Assembly: GCA_903897805.1 (NCBI GenBank)
Contig: CAIUCV010000008.1
Span: 1 to 50,099 of the forward strand
DNA: 50,099 bases
Direction: 5' to 3'
Origin: Candidatus Yanofskyibacteriota bacterium
GTDB lineage: Bacteria; Patescibacteriota; Minisyncoccia; 2-02-FULL-40-12; IGHO2-01-FULL-4-A
Shown: positions 24,977 through 33,752 of the stretch, piece after piece
Layout of the letters: each line of letters starts with the position of its first letter
How positions within the stretch are numbered: position 1 is the first letter of the stretch
Translations under genes and position numbers: made by a program
Notes under the pieces: generated by a model
Told to the model about the DNA's origin: nothing
What the model saw: the letters and a program-made list of their open reading frames with translations, nothing else
The model's database searches: none

Positions 24977-25615
24977 TCAAGGCGCTCTCATCATCAAGTA
25001 ATCGCGATTAAATAACCATTTTGATATTTGGAAGACTCCAAACGTTATAAACACGGCCGAAAATACGTCAATTGAATAATGGAGGTGTCCTAAAAGAACC
25101 GCGGTTCCGCCAATCAGCGCGGAGAAGAGGAAGAAATATTTTAAATATTTTTCATTCCAGAAGATAAGGGTCAGTAGAAACGGCAATCCCGTGTGGGCGG
25201 AGAAAAACAAATCATCACCAGAGCTTATCCTGTGAAAAATATCCTCGCCTTGAATGTATAAAGCATTCGCGGGAGGAGCAACATGGGTCATAACCATAAA
25301 AAACGAACGTGTCAGGAAAAAAATGGATATGCTTTTCAGGGTAAACGGAATCCGGCGCGGTTCAATAAAAAGAATGATTCCTATAATGATTATGAACAAG
25401 AGCGCCCCCTCGGAATATATCAAATCAACGTTAACGATCGGCAGGTTATCAAGCAGAATGTCAGTGACAGAGTTGCTCGCGTGTATCACTGTATAAGAAT
25501 TCGCGTAGTAAGTTGCGAATAAACTGACGAAAAGCAAAACCAAACCCAGAAAGACGTCGAACAAAAACGCCTTCTGGGTCCAAAAAAACTTATGTTTTTT
25601 GATGATGTTTTTCAC
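24977..25615 (-). CDS. PAP2-related membrane phosphatase (sphingomyelin-synthase-like, PAP2_C)
   Basis: A 212-residue protein with about six membrane helices. The conserved C-terminal histidines and aspartate are in SAHTGLPFLL and GHLHYSIDVFSA, as in the PAP2_C branch that includes sphingomyelin synthases. It probably transfers or removes a lipid phosphate at the outer face. Converges with the glycosyltransferase operon, and may act on the same lipids. Confidence 0.75.
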   Translation of the reverse strand: MKNIIKKHKFFWTQKAFLFDVFLGLVLLFVSLFATYYANSYTVIHASNSVTDILLDNLPIVNVDLIYSEGALLFIIIIGIILFIEPRRIPFTLKSISIFFLTRSFFMVMTHVAPPANALYIQGEDIFHRISSGDDLFFSAHTGLPFLLTLIFWNEKYLKYFFLFSALIGGTAVLLGHLHYSIDVFSAVFITFGVFQISKWLFNRDYLMMRAP

Positions 25616-25679
25616 TTTTTCACGGATATCTTAACTGAACTTCTTGCAATAAATCATCGCCCGTCTCGTAAAATATTAA

Positions 25680-26120
25680 TTATTGATTGCTGGTGCTTGC
25701 CGGGCTTGGACTCGGCATATTGGGCCTGATCTGAACCGATTGCGCCGTAATGCTTCCATCTTGGTTTGCTTGGCCGCTGACGGTAACCGACTCGCCGATC
25801 TGCAAATCACCTGCCGTTCCCTTCGCAAATTTATCAACTTCGGTGGTATTTGAATAAAATACAATTTTTGATCCGCCATCATTTAATTTGACGGTAACAC
25901 TGTTATTGTCTTTGGCGATAATCTCTCCGGTGGTAAAACCTCCGGACCCGTTTCCCCTCAATCCTCCCATATTGGCCGCGCCACTTCGCTGAAGATTTCC
26001 AAAATTCCCCTGCGCCGACCTCTGCGGAGTTTTGCTTTGGGCATATTTCGTCCCCCCGTAAAAACCGGCTCCTCCGAAAACTACCGCTATCGCAACTGCT
26101 ATAATTAATGATTTTTTCAT
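25680..26120 (-). CDS. Secreted DUF5666-like protein
   Basis: A 146-residue protein with an N-terminal signal/anchor (SLIIAVAIAVVFGGAGFYGG), a G/N/Q-rich stretch, a small beta-barrel-like domain (GEIIAKDNNSVTVKLNDGGSK, IGESVTVSGQANQDGSITAQSVQI) similar to DUF5666, and a proline/serine tail. It lies downstream of the ABC export cluster, separated by an AT-rich inverted repeat; the 182-residue protein at the head of that cluster (31528-32076) has the same kind of domain. Confidence 0.7.
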   Translation of the reverse strand: MKKSLIIAVAIAVVFGGAGFYGGTKYAQSKTPQRSAQGNFGNLQRSGAANMGGLRGNGSGGFTTGEIIAKDNNSVTVKLNDGGSKIVFYSNTTEVDKFAKGTAGDLQIGESVTVSGQANQDGSITAQSVQIRPNMPSPSPASTSNQ

Positions 26121-26129
26121 AAAGTTTTC

Positions 26130-26241
26130 AATTTACTAATTTTCAATTTTCAGTGAATGCTCCGATTTTCAATTTTCAAACCTGTTTGAAAATTTAGTCA
26201 TTGAAAATTCAATGAAAATTGAGAATTGAAAATTGTAAATT
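26130..26241. repeat. AT-rich imperfect inverted repeat with heptamer array
   Basis: The left part (26130-26152) and right part (26213-26241) are imperfect complements built from TGAAAAT/ATTTTCA units; a middle copy sits at 26165-26179. The right arm is four 7-bp units GAAAATT, GAGAATT, GAAAATT, GTAAATT at 26214-26241. It runs to the stop of the permease gene. Confidence 0.75.
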
Positions 26242-26986
26242 ATACTTGTATTTTTGAAAATAAATATCCTCCGACAACAAGCAGGATGGCCACAATCACG
26301 CCCAATACAAGAAAGTCCATAGTAAGCCCGAAATGAACACCATTTGCCAAAGTTCCCCGAAGCCCGTCCACGCCGTAGGAAAGCGGATTAACGCTAGCAA
26401 CCGCAATCAACCCCTTCGGCAACCCCTGCAGAGGAAAGAGAGCACCGGAAAGGAAAAAAATCGGCATTACGAGAAAGTTCATGATAAGCTGGAATCCTTG
26501 CATATCCTCAAGCAGAGACGCGATGGTTGTCCCCAGTGCGGTGAAAAGGAGGGCGATAAGAACGGTGAAAAGAAACGCCATCGGCAAAAGCGCCATACTA
26601 ACCGGCCGAAAGCCTACAAGCAGCGAAAGCAATAATACGATAACGCCCTGCAAAGAAGCGACGGTCGCGCCGCCGAGAGTCCGGCCAATCATAATCTGAA
26701 GACGAGAAACGGGAGCAACAAGAGTTTCTTTCAAGAAACCAAATTGTCTGTCCCAGATAATCTCAATGCCGGAAAATAACGCGGTAAAAAGAATGCTCAT
26801 CGCAATAATACCAGGGGTTAGAAACTGAATGTAATTTCCCCCGCCGGCGCGCTGAAATATTGGGCCAAAACCAAATCCTAAAGCCAAAAGGAAAAGAAGA
26901 GGCTGGCCAAGCGAACCGATTATTCTCGTCTTGGACCGGAAATAACGTTTTAATTGTCTTAACCAAAGAATATAGATGGTGCTCAT
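26240..26986 (-). CDS. ABC-2 type permease (DrrB-like)
   Basis: A 248-residue protein with six membrane helices and the ABC-2 signature around NPLSYGVDGLRG. It pairs with the ATPase encoded 8 nt upstream to form a DrrAB/YadH-type exporter. Substrate unknown (lipid, polysaccharide or drug). Confidence 0.88.
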   Translation of the reverse strand: MSTIYILWLRQLKRYFRSKTRIIGSLGQPLLFLLALGFGFGPIFQRAGGGNYIQFLTPGIIAMSILFTALFSGIEIIWDRQFGFLKETLVAPVSRLQIMIGRTLGGATVASLQGVIVLLLSLLVGFRPVSMALLPMAFLFTVLIALLFTALGTTIASLLEDMQGFQLIMNFLVMPIFFLSGALFPLQGLPKGLIAVASVNPLSYGVDGLRGTLANGVHFGLTMDFLVLGVIVAILLVVGGYLFSKIQV

Positions 26987-26994
26987 GATATTTA

Positions 26995-27780
26995 TTATCT
27001 ATGCCGCATTCTGCGATGCATGCGCAAATGGTCAATTGCGCCGACTTCTTCTTCTCGAATGGCGCGGCCGGTAAGCGCAAGGAACGCATCTTCTAAAGAC
27101 GAGGTGTTGGTCTGATGCTTTAGCTCCTGCGGTGAACCCTGAGCGACGATTTTACCTTTGTCAATAATTGCAACTTGCTTTGCAACGCGATCGGCTTCTT
27201 CCATATAGTGAGTGGTAAAAAAGACCGTCATTCGCTCCTCTTTGTTTAAATTTTTGATATAGCTCCATATATGGTCTCTCGTTTGAGGATCAAGGCCAAG
27301 TGTCGGTTCGTCAAGAAAAAGAATTTTGGGATGGTGCACGAGTCCGCGGGCGATCTCAAGCCGCCGTTTCATGCCGCCCGAAAAATGTTTTACTAAATCA
27401 TCCTTTCGGTCCCAAAGTTCCACGAATCGCAATAACTGCTCAACCCGTCCCCGACGGATATCTTTCGGCACTTTATATAATACGCCGTGAAACTCCATGT
27501 TCTCATAAGCCGTAAGCTCCTCATCCAAACTCGGGTCCTGAAATACGATTCCGAATGAACGACGCGCTTCATTTTGGTCGGTAACCGGGTCATAACCGTT
27601 CAAGCGCATCTCGCCGGAAGTGGGATGCAAAAGCGTGGTGAGCATCCTGATTGTCGTAGTTTTCCCGGCACCGTTAGGGCCAAGAAATGCAAAAATCTCG
27701 CCGTCAGGAACGGAAAGGGAAATATTATCCACCGCCGTAAAATCATTAAACCTTTTTGTAAGATTTTTAACTTGAATCAT
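26995..27780 (-). CDS. ABC transporter ATPase (DrrA-like)
   Basis: A 261-residue ATPase with Walker A GPNGAGKTT, Q-loop FQDPSLD, signature FSGGMKRRLEIA and Walker B ILFLDEPTLGLDP. It lacks most of the long C-terminal extension of daunorubicin-type DrrA proteins. Lies 1 nt after the MacB-like permease gene, so both transport systems are on one message. Confidence 0.92.
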   Translation of the reverse strand: MIQVKNLTKRFNDFTAVDNISLSVPDGEIFAFLGPNGAGKTTTIRMLTTLLHPTSGEMRLNGYDPVTDQNEARRSFGIVFQDPSLDEELTAYENMEFHGVLYKVPKDIRRGRVEQLLRFVELWDRKDDLVKHFSGGMKRRLEIARGLVHHPKILFLDEPTLGLDPQTRDHIWSYIKNLNKEERMTVFFTTHYMEEADRVAKQVAIIDKGKIVAQGSPQELKHQTNTSSLEDAFLALTGRAIREEEVGAIDHLRMHRRMRHR

Positions 27781-27781
27781 G

Positions 27782-29005
27782 TTATTCGTATCTTAATGCT
27801 TCTATTGGATTCAAACCAGCGGCACGGCGGGCGGGGTAGTAGCCGAAACTAATCCCAATGGCGGCGGATACGCCGAATGCCAATAAAATTGAAAATAACG
27901 AAATTGAAGTCGTGAGTCCGCCAAAGTGCGAGATAAGCAAGCTCAAAATCCATCCCAGAACAACACCGACGCCTCCTCCGGTAAAAGTTAACATCACTGC
28001 TTCCGCCAAAAATTGAAGATTAATATCCCTGCTTTTCGCACCTATGGCTTTGCGCAGGCCTATTTCCCTCGTTCTTTCGGTTACTGTCGTAAGCATCATA
28101 TTCATTATCCCGATACCACCAACGACAAGAGATATACCAGCTATGGCACCCAGGAATATCGTAAGCGTGTTGGTAATTGAGGAGGCAGTTGCAATAATAT
28201 CTGCCTGATTGAGAGTGCTAAAATCGGCAAGAGTCGGATCTGATATATGGTGCCGATCGAGCAAAAGATTAGTGATTTGCGCCTGCATATCCGTCATTGA
28301 CTGCTGGTCAACCGCTTGGACGTTAATGTCGCTCACGTACTCATGGCCGGTTAAAAAACGCTGGGCAGTGGAAATTGGAATATAAATTACATCATCGGGG
28401 TTGCTAAAGCCACTTCCGCCTTTTGCTTTAGTAACGCCAACAATCTTAAAGATAACTCCCTTTATCCGTATTGTCTGGCCGGTAGGATCTACACTTTCCC
28501 CAAAAAGATCATCGCGGGTAGTTGGCCCGAGCACTGCTACTTTGGCAAGACCTTTCACTTGCTGGTCATCAATAAATGATCCGGTGTCAATCTCAACGTT
28601 TTTTACTGAAGGATAGGCCGCTACTGTTCCTATTACTTGAGTATTGGTATTGGTTCCCCGTGCAGTAATTTGATAACGGCCGTCAACTTCTGGCGCGATG
28701 GCTTGGGTAAGCGAAATCTGCTGCTGAATCGCATCGGCATCAGCTAAAGTAAGAGTTTGGGAGCTGCCACGGCCGGCGTTTACTTCCATTCCCGGCCCGC
28801 GCTGGGCACCAGGCATAACGATTATCAAATTAGACCCAAGCGACTGGATGCTTGACTCAATGGTGCTTTGCACGCCTTGGCCGATTGAAACCATGGCGAT
28901 GACCGAACCGATACCGATTATGATGCCAAGCATGGTCAGGCCCGTCCGCGCTTTATTCACCAAAAGGGCCGCAGATGTCTCTTTAAATAAATCGGAAATA
29001 GTCAT
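27782..29005 (-). CDS. MacB-like ABC permease (FtsX/MacB_PCD type)
   Basis: A 407-residue protein: N-terminal helix ([19 protein letters not shown]), extracytoplasmic MacB_PCD domain (about 45-270), then three C-terminal helices with the conserved [13 protein letters not shown] motif. Such permeases work as mechanotransmitters, driving peptide, lipoprotein or drug extrusion with a MacA-type adaptor. Same gene order as the second set at 34535-38051. Confidence 0.9.
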   Translation of the reverse strand: MTISDLFKETSAALLVNKARTGLTMLGIIIGIGSVIAMVSIGQGVQSTIESSIQSLGSNLIIVMPGAQRGPGMEVNAGRGSSQTLTLADADAIQQQISLTQAIAPEVDGRYQITARGTNTNTQVIGTVAAYPSVKNVEIDTGSFIDDQQVKGLAKVAVLGPTTRDDLFGESVDPTGQTIRIKGVIFKIVGVTKAKGGSGFSNPDDVIYIPISTAQRFLTGHEYVSDINVQAVDQQSMTDMQAQITNLLLDRHHISDPTLADFSTLNQADIIATASSITNTLTIFLGAIAGISLVVGGIGIMNMMLTTVTERTREIGLRKAIGAKSRDINLQFLAEAVMLTFTGGGVGVVLGWILSLLISHFGGLTTSISLFSILLAFGVSAAIGISFGYYPARRAAGLNPIEALRYE

Positions 29006-29016
29006 GTTCGTTGTTG

Positions 29017-29727
29017 TCAGGCAATATTATGCACCTTCCTCTTATTTTTATTTTTTTCATCGCTGACGATAGCACCATCCAAAATATGGATTATTCTGTC
29101 GGTATGTTCCGCCACGTATCGTTCATGGGTAATGAGAATAATGGTACGACGCTGTTTTTCATTTAAAGCTTGGAATGTATCAAGTACAATTTCCCCGGTC
29201 TTGGTATCAAGATTTCCCGTGGGCTCATCGGCGAGAATTAGAGAAGGATTATTAACGAGCGCCCTGGCGATTGCGACGCGCTGCATCTGCCCACCCGAGA
29301 GCTGATTGGAATGGTGATAAAAATGCGACTCATCCAATCCGGCATTCTCAAGGGCCGCTTTCGCCCTTGCTTCCCGTTCCCCGCTTGGCAAGCCGGCGTA
29401 AATTAACGGCAGGACCACATTGCGGAGAACTGTTGTCCGGGGTAATAAATTAAAAGATTGGAACACAAATCCGAGTTTGTTCTTTCTGATATCCGCCAGC
29501 TCATCGTCGGAAAGTTTGGAAACATCCTGGCCATCCAAAAGATACTTGCCGCTAGTTGGCGTATCAAGGGCACCGATTATATGCATTAACGTTGATTTGC
29601 CGGAACCGGAAGGCCCCATAATGGCGATGAATTCCCCGTCATTTATCTCAAAAGAAACCCCTTTGAGGGCAACAGTTTTTACATCTCCGCTATTATAAAT
29701 TTTTGTGATGTTGTCGCATTTAATCAT
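29017..29727 (-). CDS. MacB/LolD-type ABC ATPase
   Basis: A 236-residue ATPase: Walker [10 protein letters not shown], signature [12 protein letters not shown], Walker [13 protein letters not shown]. It energises the permease encoded 11 nt downstream; unlike E. coli MacB the ATPase and permease are separate polypeptides, as in most Gram-positive systems. Confidence 0.92.
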   Translation of the reverse strand: MIKCDNITKIYNSGDVKTVALKGVSFEINDGEFIAIMGPSGSGKSTLMHIIGALDTPTSGKYLLDGQDVSKLSDDELADIRKNKLGFVFQSFNLLPRTTVLRNVVLPLIYAGLPSGEREARAKAALENAGLDESHFYHHSNQLSGGQMQRVAIARALVNNPSLILADEPTGNLDTKTGEIVLDTFQALNEKQRRTIILITHERYVAEHTDRIIHILDGAIVSDEKNKNKRKVHNIA

Positions 29728-29739
29728 CGGGGTAAAAAG

Positions 29740-31500
29740 TTAGCGAAGCGGGGTTATGTTTCTGGTGGAACCGCCGCTACTACCACCAAAAATACTTCTG
29801 GTGGTCTGGGTAGACTGGGCCTGAGTCGTTGTAGATGACGGGGTTATGGTCCTTGTTATCACCAAATCGCCCGCCTTTAGCCCGCTCGTAACCTCCGATA
29901 CCGTATCGTTGGACAATCCGATTTCAACCGCTTGCTGGAGGGGCGCAGGATTTAAGATAACACCCGTTGTGCTGTTGGCAGCGTTTGCCAGAAGCTGGCT
30001 GGCGGCAGTTGCATCTTGAGGTACTTCAACGTAACTTGTCCCTCCCGCAGACTTGATCGCAGAATTGGGGACCATCAAAACGTTCTGTTTCGCATTAGTA
30101 ATAATGTCGGCGGAGACACTCATGCCGGGTTTAACTCTGGTATCCTGCGTATCAAAATTAATTTTTACGGTGTAAGTCACAACTCCTTGACTAACCGTCC
30201 CCAAGGTATCAATTTCCGACACCTCGCCCGTTATCGTGAGATCCGTGATAGCGTCAAATGTAAGCGTGGCTTTCTGGCCGACTTGAACTTTGGCGGCGTC
30301 AACTTCGTTAAGAGAAATTTCGGCAATGCTCTGGTTCGTAATCATCGTTGCTACGACAGTGCCGCTGGAAACAGAATCTCCCTTTTCAACCGCAACGTTC
30401 GCCACAGTGCCGGCAAAAGGAGCCCGTATGTATAAATGGGCAAGATTATCGTTGGCATCCGAAAGCGCAGCTTCTTTCTGGGAAATCAGATTTTCTTGAT
30501 CCGTAAGATCTAAAGGATCCCCCATCCCAGCGCTTGTTATTGCTTGCTCTTGCGAGCGGATTGAACTTATAGACCCGGAAACCCCGCTCATACAGCTATT
30601 TAGGGTACCGAAAAAACTGGCAAGATTTTTCTGATAAGTCGTTATCTGGGCCGGAATGGCAGAGACGCCCGCACCAGCTTGTTTATTTTGTTCATTAATA
30701 TCCGATATTAATGCGTCAATCATATTTTGTTCGCTCTTTACTGCCTGAACGGCTAAACGCAAAGTAGATAATGTATTGTCCAGCGTCGGTTTTAATGTTT
30801 CCGGCTTTATATCAAGAAGGCGCAGCTCTCTATATTGGCTGAGGGCTGATTCATAAGATGCTTCTGCTGCAGTAAAATCATCTTCGGCAAGATGAGAAAA
30901 CTGATTAAATGCCCTGAGTTCATCAATGTCTGCTATACGATTTCCATATTCGCAAATATTAGGAGAGCAACTGCCTTTCAATGTATCGCCGTACAAAACA
31001 TCGTTTGCTCCGTTCATTATATCTACTAATTCCGAGAAGGCGTTGGAAATTTGGTTAAGACCATCTTCATAAGATTTTTCCAGGCTATCGGTACGATTTT
31101 GCTGGCTTGTTCCTTGGTCAATTTTAAATTTTTCCAAAGATATTCTCGCATTATCCAGGGCTAACTGGGCATCCCGTACGGCTTTTTGGGCATCAGTTAT
31201 ATCAAGTTGTGCCAATAGTGTCCCCGTTTTGACCTGCTGGCCGTTTTTCACACCGACATAAATGACATCGCCCGAAGCTTTCGGTTTTACATCCACCTGA
31301 TTTGAAACGGAAACCTGTCCGCTGCCGGAAACTGAAGTGATGATGGTCCCCTGCTGAACGGCAGCCAATGCATAACGAGTTACCGCGGAACTACTGCCTA
31401 ACTTTTGGTAGCCGAAATATGAACCTAGAATAATTACGAGGACCAAAAATACCGTGGTGATTTTGTGCTGCGATATAAATTGTTTAATTTTTTGAAACAT
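29740..31500 (-). CDS. Periplasmic adaptor-type protein (MacA/HlyD family)
   Basis: A 586-residue protein with one N-terminal helix (TTVFLVLVIILGSYFG), biotinyl-lipoyl halves (VSVSNQVDVKPKASGDVIYVGVKNGQQVKTGTLL and APFAGTVANVAVEKGDSV), a long coiled-coil insertion (about 105-370) with two cysteines (GSCSPNICEYG), and a beta-barrel part. It joins the MacB-like permease on the outer face. Since this lineage is thought to have no outer membrane, it probably forms an extracellular conduit or chaperone. Confidence 0.88.
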   Translation of the reverse strand: MFQKIKQFISQHKITTVFLVLVIILGSYFGYQKLGSSSAVTRYALAAVQQGTIITSVSGSGQVSVSNQVDVKPKASGDVIYVGVKNGQQVKTGTLLAQLDITDAQKAVRDAQLALDNARISLEKFKIDQGTSQQNRTDSLEKSYEDGLNQISNAFSELVDIMNGANDVLYGDTLKGSCSPNICEYGNRIADIDELRAFNQFSHLAEDDFTAAEASYESALSQYRELRLLDIKPETLKPTLDNTLSTLRLAVQAVKSEQNMIDALISDINEQNKQAGAGVSAIPAQITTYQKNLASFFGTLNSCMSGVSGSISSIRSQEQAITSAGMGDPLDLTDQENLISQKEAALSDANDNLAHLYIRAPFAGTVANVAVEKGDSVSSGTVVATMITNQSIAEISLNEVDAAKVQVGQKATLTFDAITDLTITGEVSEIDTLGTVSQGVVTYTVKINFDTQDTRVKPGMSVSADIITNAKQNVLMVPNSAIKSAGGTSYVEVPQDATAASQLLANAANSTTGVILNPAPLQQAVEIGLSNDTVSEVTSGLKAGDLVITRTITPSSTTTQAQSTQTTRSIFGGSSGGSTRNITPLR

Positions 31501-31527
31501 AGTTTTTGGTAATTAATATTTCCGCCG

Positions 31528-32076
31528 TTACCGCATCATCGGCATTGGTATGGAAGGCACTGGCATAAACGGCGTAACTCTGATAAATTTGGCTTCTATC
31601 TGGCCTAAATTATTCGGATCTCCGATAACCACGACATTATCATTGATTTTAAGATCGCCGGGTTTTATGGTTTCTCGCAAACGCTGGATTGTTGTGTCAT
31701 TTTTTATTAACACTGATTTCTCAACATTATCCGGGCCCTTGATAACCAGGGTTGCCGCTTGTCCCGAGTCCGCCTGCGGTGAGCCCGTCGAACCCGTCGA
31801 GGGATCAATCTTTATAACTTGCCCGAAAGTCCCGTGAGCATCAATAAGGTCTCCCCCGCTGAAATCTTTGGCAAAATTTCCCATGAATCCCTCTCTGGGA
31901 CCGCCGAAATTGCGGCTATAATTTTCTCCCCACGCATAGGAAAATCTGGCCTTGCGATATCCAACCGCCGCACCTAAGGTGAATGCTCCCACCAACAGCG
32001 CGAGGCCAAAAAGAACAACGATTATAACAACGAAGGTTTTTGATTTTATAAAATTCAGAAAATTATTCGTATCCAT
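31528..32076 (-). CDS. Membrane-anchored DUF5666-like protein
   Basis: A 182-residue protein with one N-terminal helix (VVIIVVLFGLALLVGAF) and a C-terminal small beta domain (VLIKNDTTIQRLRETIKPGDLKINDNVVVIG). The stretch STGSTGSPQADSG is encoded by GTCGAACCCGTCGAGGG-type palindromic sequence (31768-31803) and looks like a short repeat inserted in frame. Located between the sigma-factor pair and the MacA-like adaptor, in the same orientation. Confidence 0.7.
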   Translation of the reverse strand: MDTNNFLNFIKSKTFVVIIVVLFGLALLVGAFTLGAAVGYRKARFSYAWGENYSRNFGGPREGFMGNFAKDFSGGDLIDAHGTFGQVIKIDPSTGSTGSPQADSGQAATLVIKGPDNVEKSVLIKNDTTIQRLRETIKPGDLKINDNVVVIGDPNNLGQIEAKFIRVTPFMPVPSIPMPMMR

Positions 32077-32143
32077 TATGTTTTAAACTTCCGATATAAG
32101 TACGGGTAGCTCGTGTAATAAACCCAAGTTACTTGTGGCGGAA

Positions 32144-32569
32144 TTAGTGTTTTTGCTTGTTAATTAATTTCATAAGCGATAAGAACTTTTCAAAATAAAC
32201 GCCGGCCAACCTTACGAAAAGCAAAAATAGAGCAAGCGGAATAAGGAAAAACAAGAGATAAGCCCCGGGCATTGACTCAAAAACTGAAAGTAGAAAGCTT
32301 TGCCAATATTTCAACACCATTTTGGGATCGGAAAAGATAAGGGACAAAAACGGGCCGAAACTGGATTGGATAAGCACTTGTTTAAGGCCGATAAACGCAA
32401 AGACGGAAAGAAAAACAAAAATTAAAAGGGCGGAAACAAAAAACCCGAGGTGCTTTCTCGCCATGCCGAGCTGTTTTTCCAGCTTCAGGCGCTTTATGAT
32501 GCGCGAGAAGAGGCCCCGAGGAGGTGCCGCCGGGGAGATATATGTAAATATCCGTCTCTCGTCTCGCAT
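32144..32569 (-). CDS. Small membrane protein following the ECF sigma factor
   Basis: A 141-residue protein with a basic N-terminus and two long hydrophobic regions (FFVSALLIFVFLSVFAFIGL; YLLFFLIPLALFLLFVRLAG). It starts 36 nt after the sigma factor gene. Anti-sigma factors often occupy this position, but no anti-sigma or zinc motif is visible, so the role is open. Confidence 0.65.
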   Translation of the reverse strand: MRDERRIFTYISPAAPPRGLFSRIIKRLKLEKQLGMARKHLGFFVSALLIFVFLSVFAFIGLKQVLIQSSFGPFLSLIFSDPKMVLKYWQSFLLSVFESMPGAYLLFFLIPLALFLLFVRLAGVYFEKFLSLMKLINKQKH

Positions 32570-32605
32570 AGATAGTAATACGAGCTACTTATGCGTTTTG
32601 GTGCA

Positions 32606-33214
32606 TTAGCTCTTCCTGTGAGAGTCGGTAAGGAGAATTTTTTTCAGCAAAGATAAGCTCCTGCGGTAATGGCTTTTTACAGTATTCAGGGGTTTATTTA
32701 GGCGTTCGGCAATTTCACGGAAGTTAAGGTCATCATTAATGCGAAGGTTGACGACGGCATTATAATCACCGGGCAATCGCGCTAGGGCAAATGCTAACTT
32801 TTTGGAGGTTTCTTGAAGCACCAATCGCTCGGTAATTGAGGGAGATTCATCGGCCAGTGAGTTTGCAAAATTATCGTCTCTGGCCTCGTCCTGAATCACG
32901 GAAAATGGCAGGGCGTTTTTCTTCTTTAGCCAGTCAATGGCAGTGCGCTTGGCAATGGTAAAAATCCAAGTCTTAAAACTCCCCTTCTTGGGGTCAAATC
33001 CCTTCGACGGACTTAGGGCAGGCTTTTTGAGATTCCGCCAAACCTTCACGAAAACCTCTTGAGTAATGTCCGAGGCATTGTCCTGATTGCCGGTATAGTT
33101 GCGCGTGAAAGCGTATATAAGCGGCAGATACCGCTTAATTAAATCCTCCAAGGCGTGCTCGTCATTGCTCTTGAGGTATCGCCAAACTAATTGTTCGTCG
33201 TTGGGACGATTCAT
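32606..33214 (-). CDS. ECF-subfamily RNA polymerase sigma factor
   Basis: A 202-residue sigma factor with region 2 (LPLIYAFTRNYTGNQDNASDITQEVFVKVWRNL ... GSFKTWIFTIAKRTAIDWLKK) and region 4 (LPGDYNAVVNLRINDDLNFREIAERLNKPLNTVKSHYRRSLSLLKK). Residues 64-72 (KPALSPSKG) interrupt region 2 and are encoded by a short palindromic repeat (about 32999-33022). It heads a minus-strand series of about nine genes for export, which it may control. Extended -10 TGATATACT ends 10 nt before the ATG. Confidence 0.9.
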   Translation of the reverse strand: MNRPNDEQLVWRYLKSNDEHALEDLIKRYLPLIYAFTRNYTGNQDNASDITQEVFVKVWRNLKKPALSPSKGFDPKKGSFKTWIFTIAKRTAIDWLKKKNALPFSVIQDEARDDNFANSLADESPSITERLVLQETSKKLAFALARLPGDYNAVVNLRINDDLNFREIAERLNKPLNTVKSHYRRSLSLLKKILLTDSHRKS

Positions 33215-33224
33215 GGTTATTTTT

Positions 33225-33233
33225 AGTATATCA
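33225..33233 (-). promoter_or_regulatory. Extended -10 promoter of the sigma factor gene
   Basis: Minus strand TGATATACT (TG-n-TATACT); very short or no leader before the ATG at 33214. No clear -35. Confidence 0.55.
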
Positions 33234-33271
33234 CAAAAACGCCTGAAAATAAAGTGACAAATCCCAATTGG

Positions 33272-33493
33272 TTAATAAGGAATCTCAAATACTTTTTGTT
33301 TGGATTTAGCTCCGGCGAGGATTTTAATTTGCGATTTGGGAATATTAAGATGCCGCGCGAGCGCATTGATTGCGGCAGAGTTCGCCTTGCCTTCCCGGGG
33401 AGGAGATTTGGTATGGATCTCAAAATGAGCAGGGTCTATTCTTTTAACGCTATCTGTTTTTGAATTTGGTTTTACCTTAACAAAAATTTTCAC
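33272..33493 (-). CDS. DUF167/YggU-family protein
   Basis: A 73-residue protein with the family pattern: MKIFVKVKPNSK, then PPREGKANSAAINALARHLNIPKSQIKILAGAKSKQKVFEI. Short for the family (usually about 95) but carrying its core. Function unknown; structures suggest nucleic-acid binding. It lies upstream of the sigma factor in the same direction. Confidence 0.85.
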   Translation of the reverse strand: MKIFVKVKPNSKTDSVKRIDPAHFEIHTKSPPREGKANSAAINALARHLNIPKSQIKILAGAKSKQKVFEIPY

Positions 33494-33554
33494 GGCTTGA
33501 GTTGATAATTAATTTGCCCGATACTACTCTTTCTGATATCATTATGAACTGTAA

Positions 33555-33690
33555 AGCTTAGTTAACAAACTGGTTTCAAAGTGAAGTCGGTGAAAATCCG
33601 ACACTGTCGCGCAATGGTAAGTTTCTAATTTTAGAAACAAGTCCAATCCTTTGAAATCGATAAATAATCGCCCGCGTCAGGCAAACTTCT
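33555..33690 (+). ncRNA. Cobalamin riboswitch
   Basis: The core GAAGTCGGTGAAAATCCGAC followed by ACTGTCGCGCAA and GGTAAG (33581-33620) is the conserved centre of AdoCbl riboswitches. Downstream parts are less canonical: the usual B12-box appears only as AAGTCCAATCC. CAGGC at 33678-33682 can pair with GCCTG at 33704-33708 in the 5' arm and loop of the following terminator, which offers an antiterminator. A possible promoter is TTGAGT-17-GATACT at 33497-33525. It precedes a vitamin-transporter-like gene, as expected. Confidence 0.75.
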
Positions 33691-33698
33691 AAAATAAA

Positions 33699-33720
33699 AC
33701 ATCGCCTGTCGGTGTTTTTT
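33699..33720 (+). terminator. Riboswitch-controlled intrinsic terminator
   Basis: Stem ACATCG / CGGTGT (one U-G pair), 5-nt loop, then a T tract, 32 nt before the ATG of the transporter gene. With the riboswitch it indicates transcription attenuation. Confidence 0.7.
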
Positions 33721-33752
33721 GTTAGTTGTTTATCTCGCCGCGCGTAAGAAGC

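Noticed and set aside
32103-32590. GTAGCTCGT sequences on both sides of the 32144 gene as a repeat or sigma target
   Set aside because: Only about nine bases agree and the flanks do not match ECF promoter structure.
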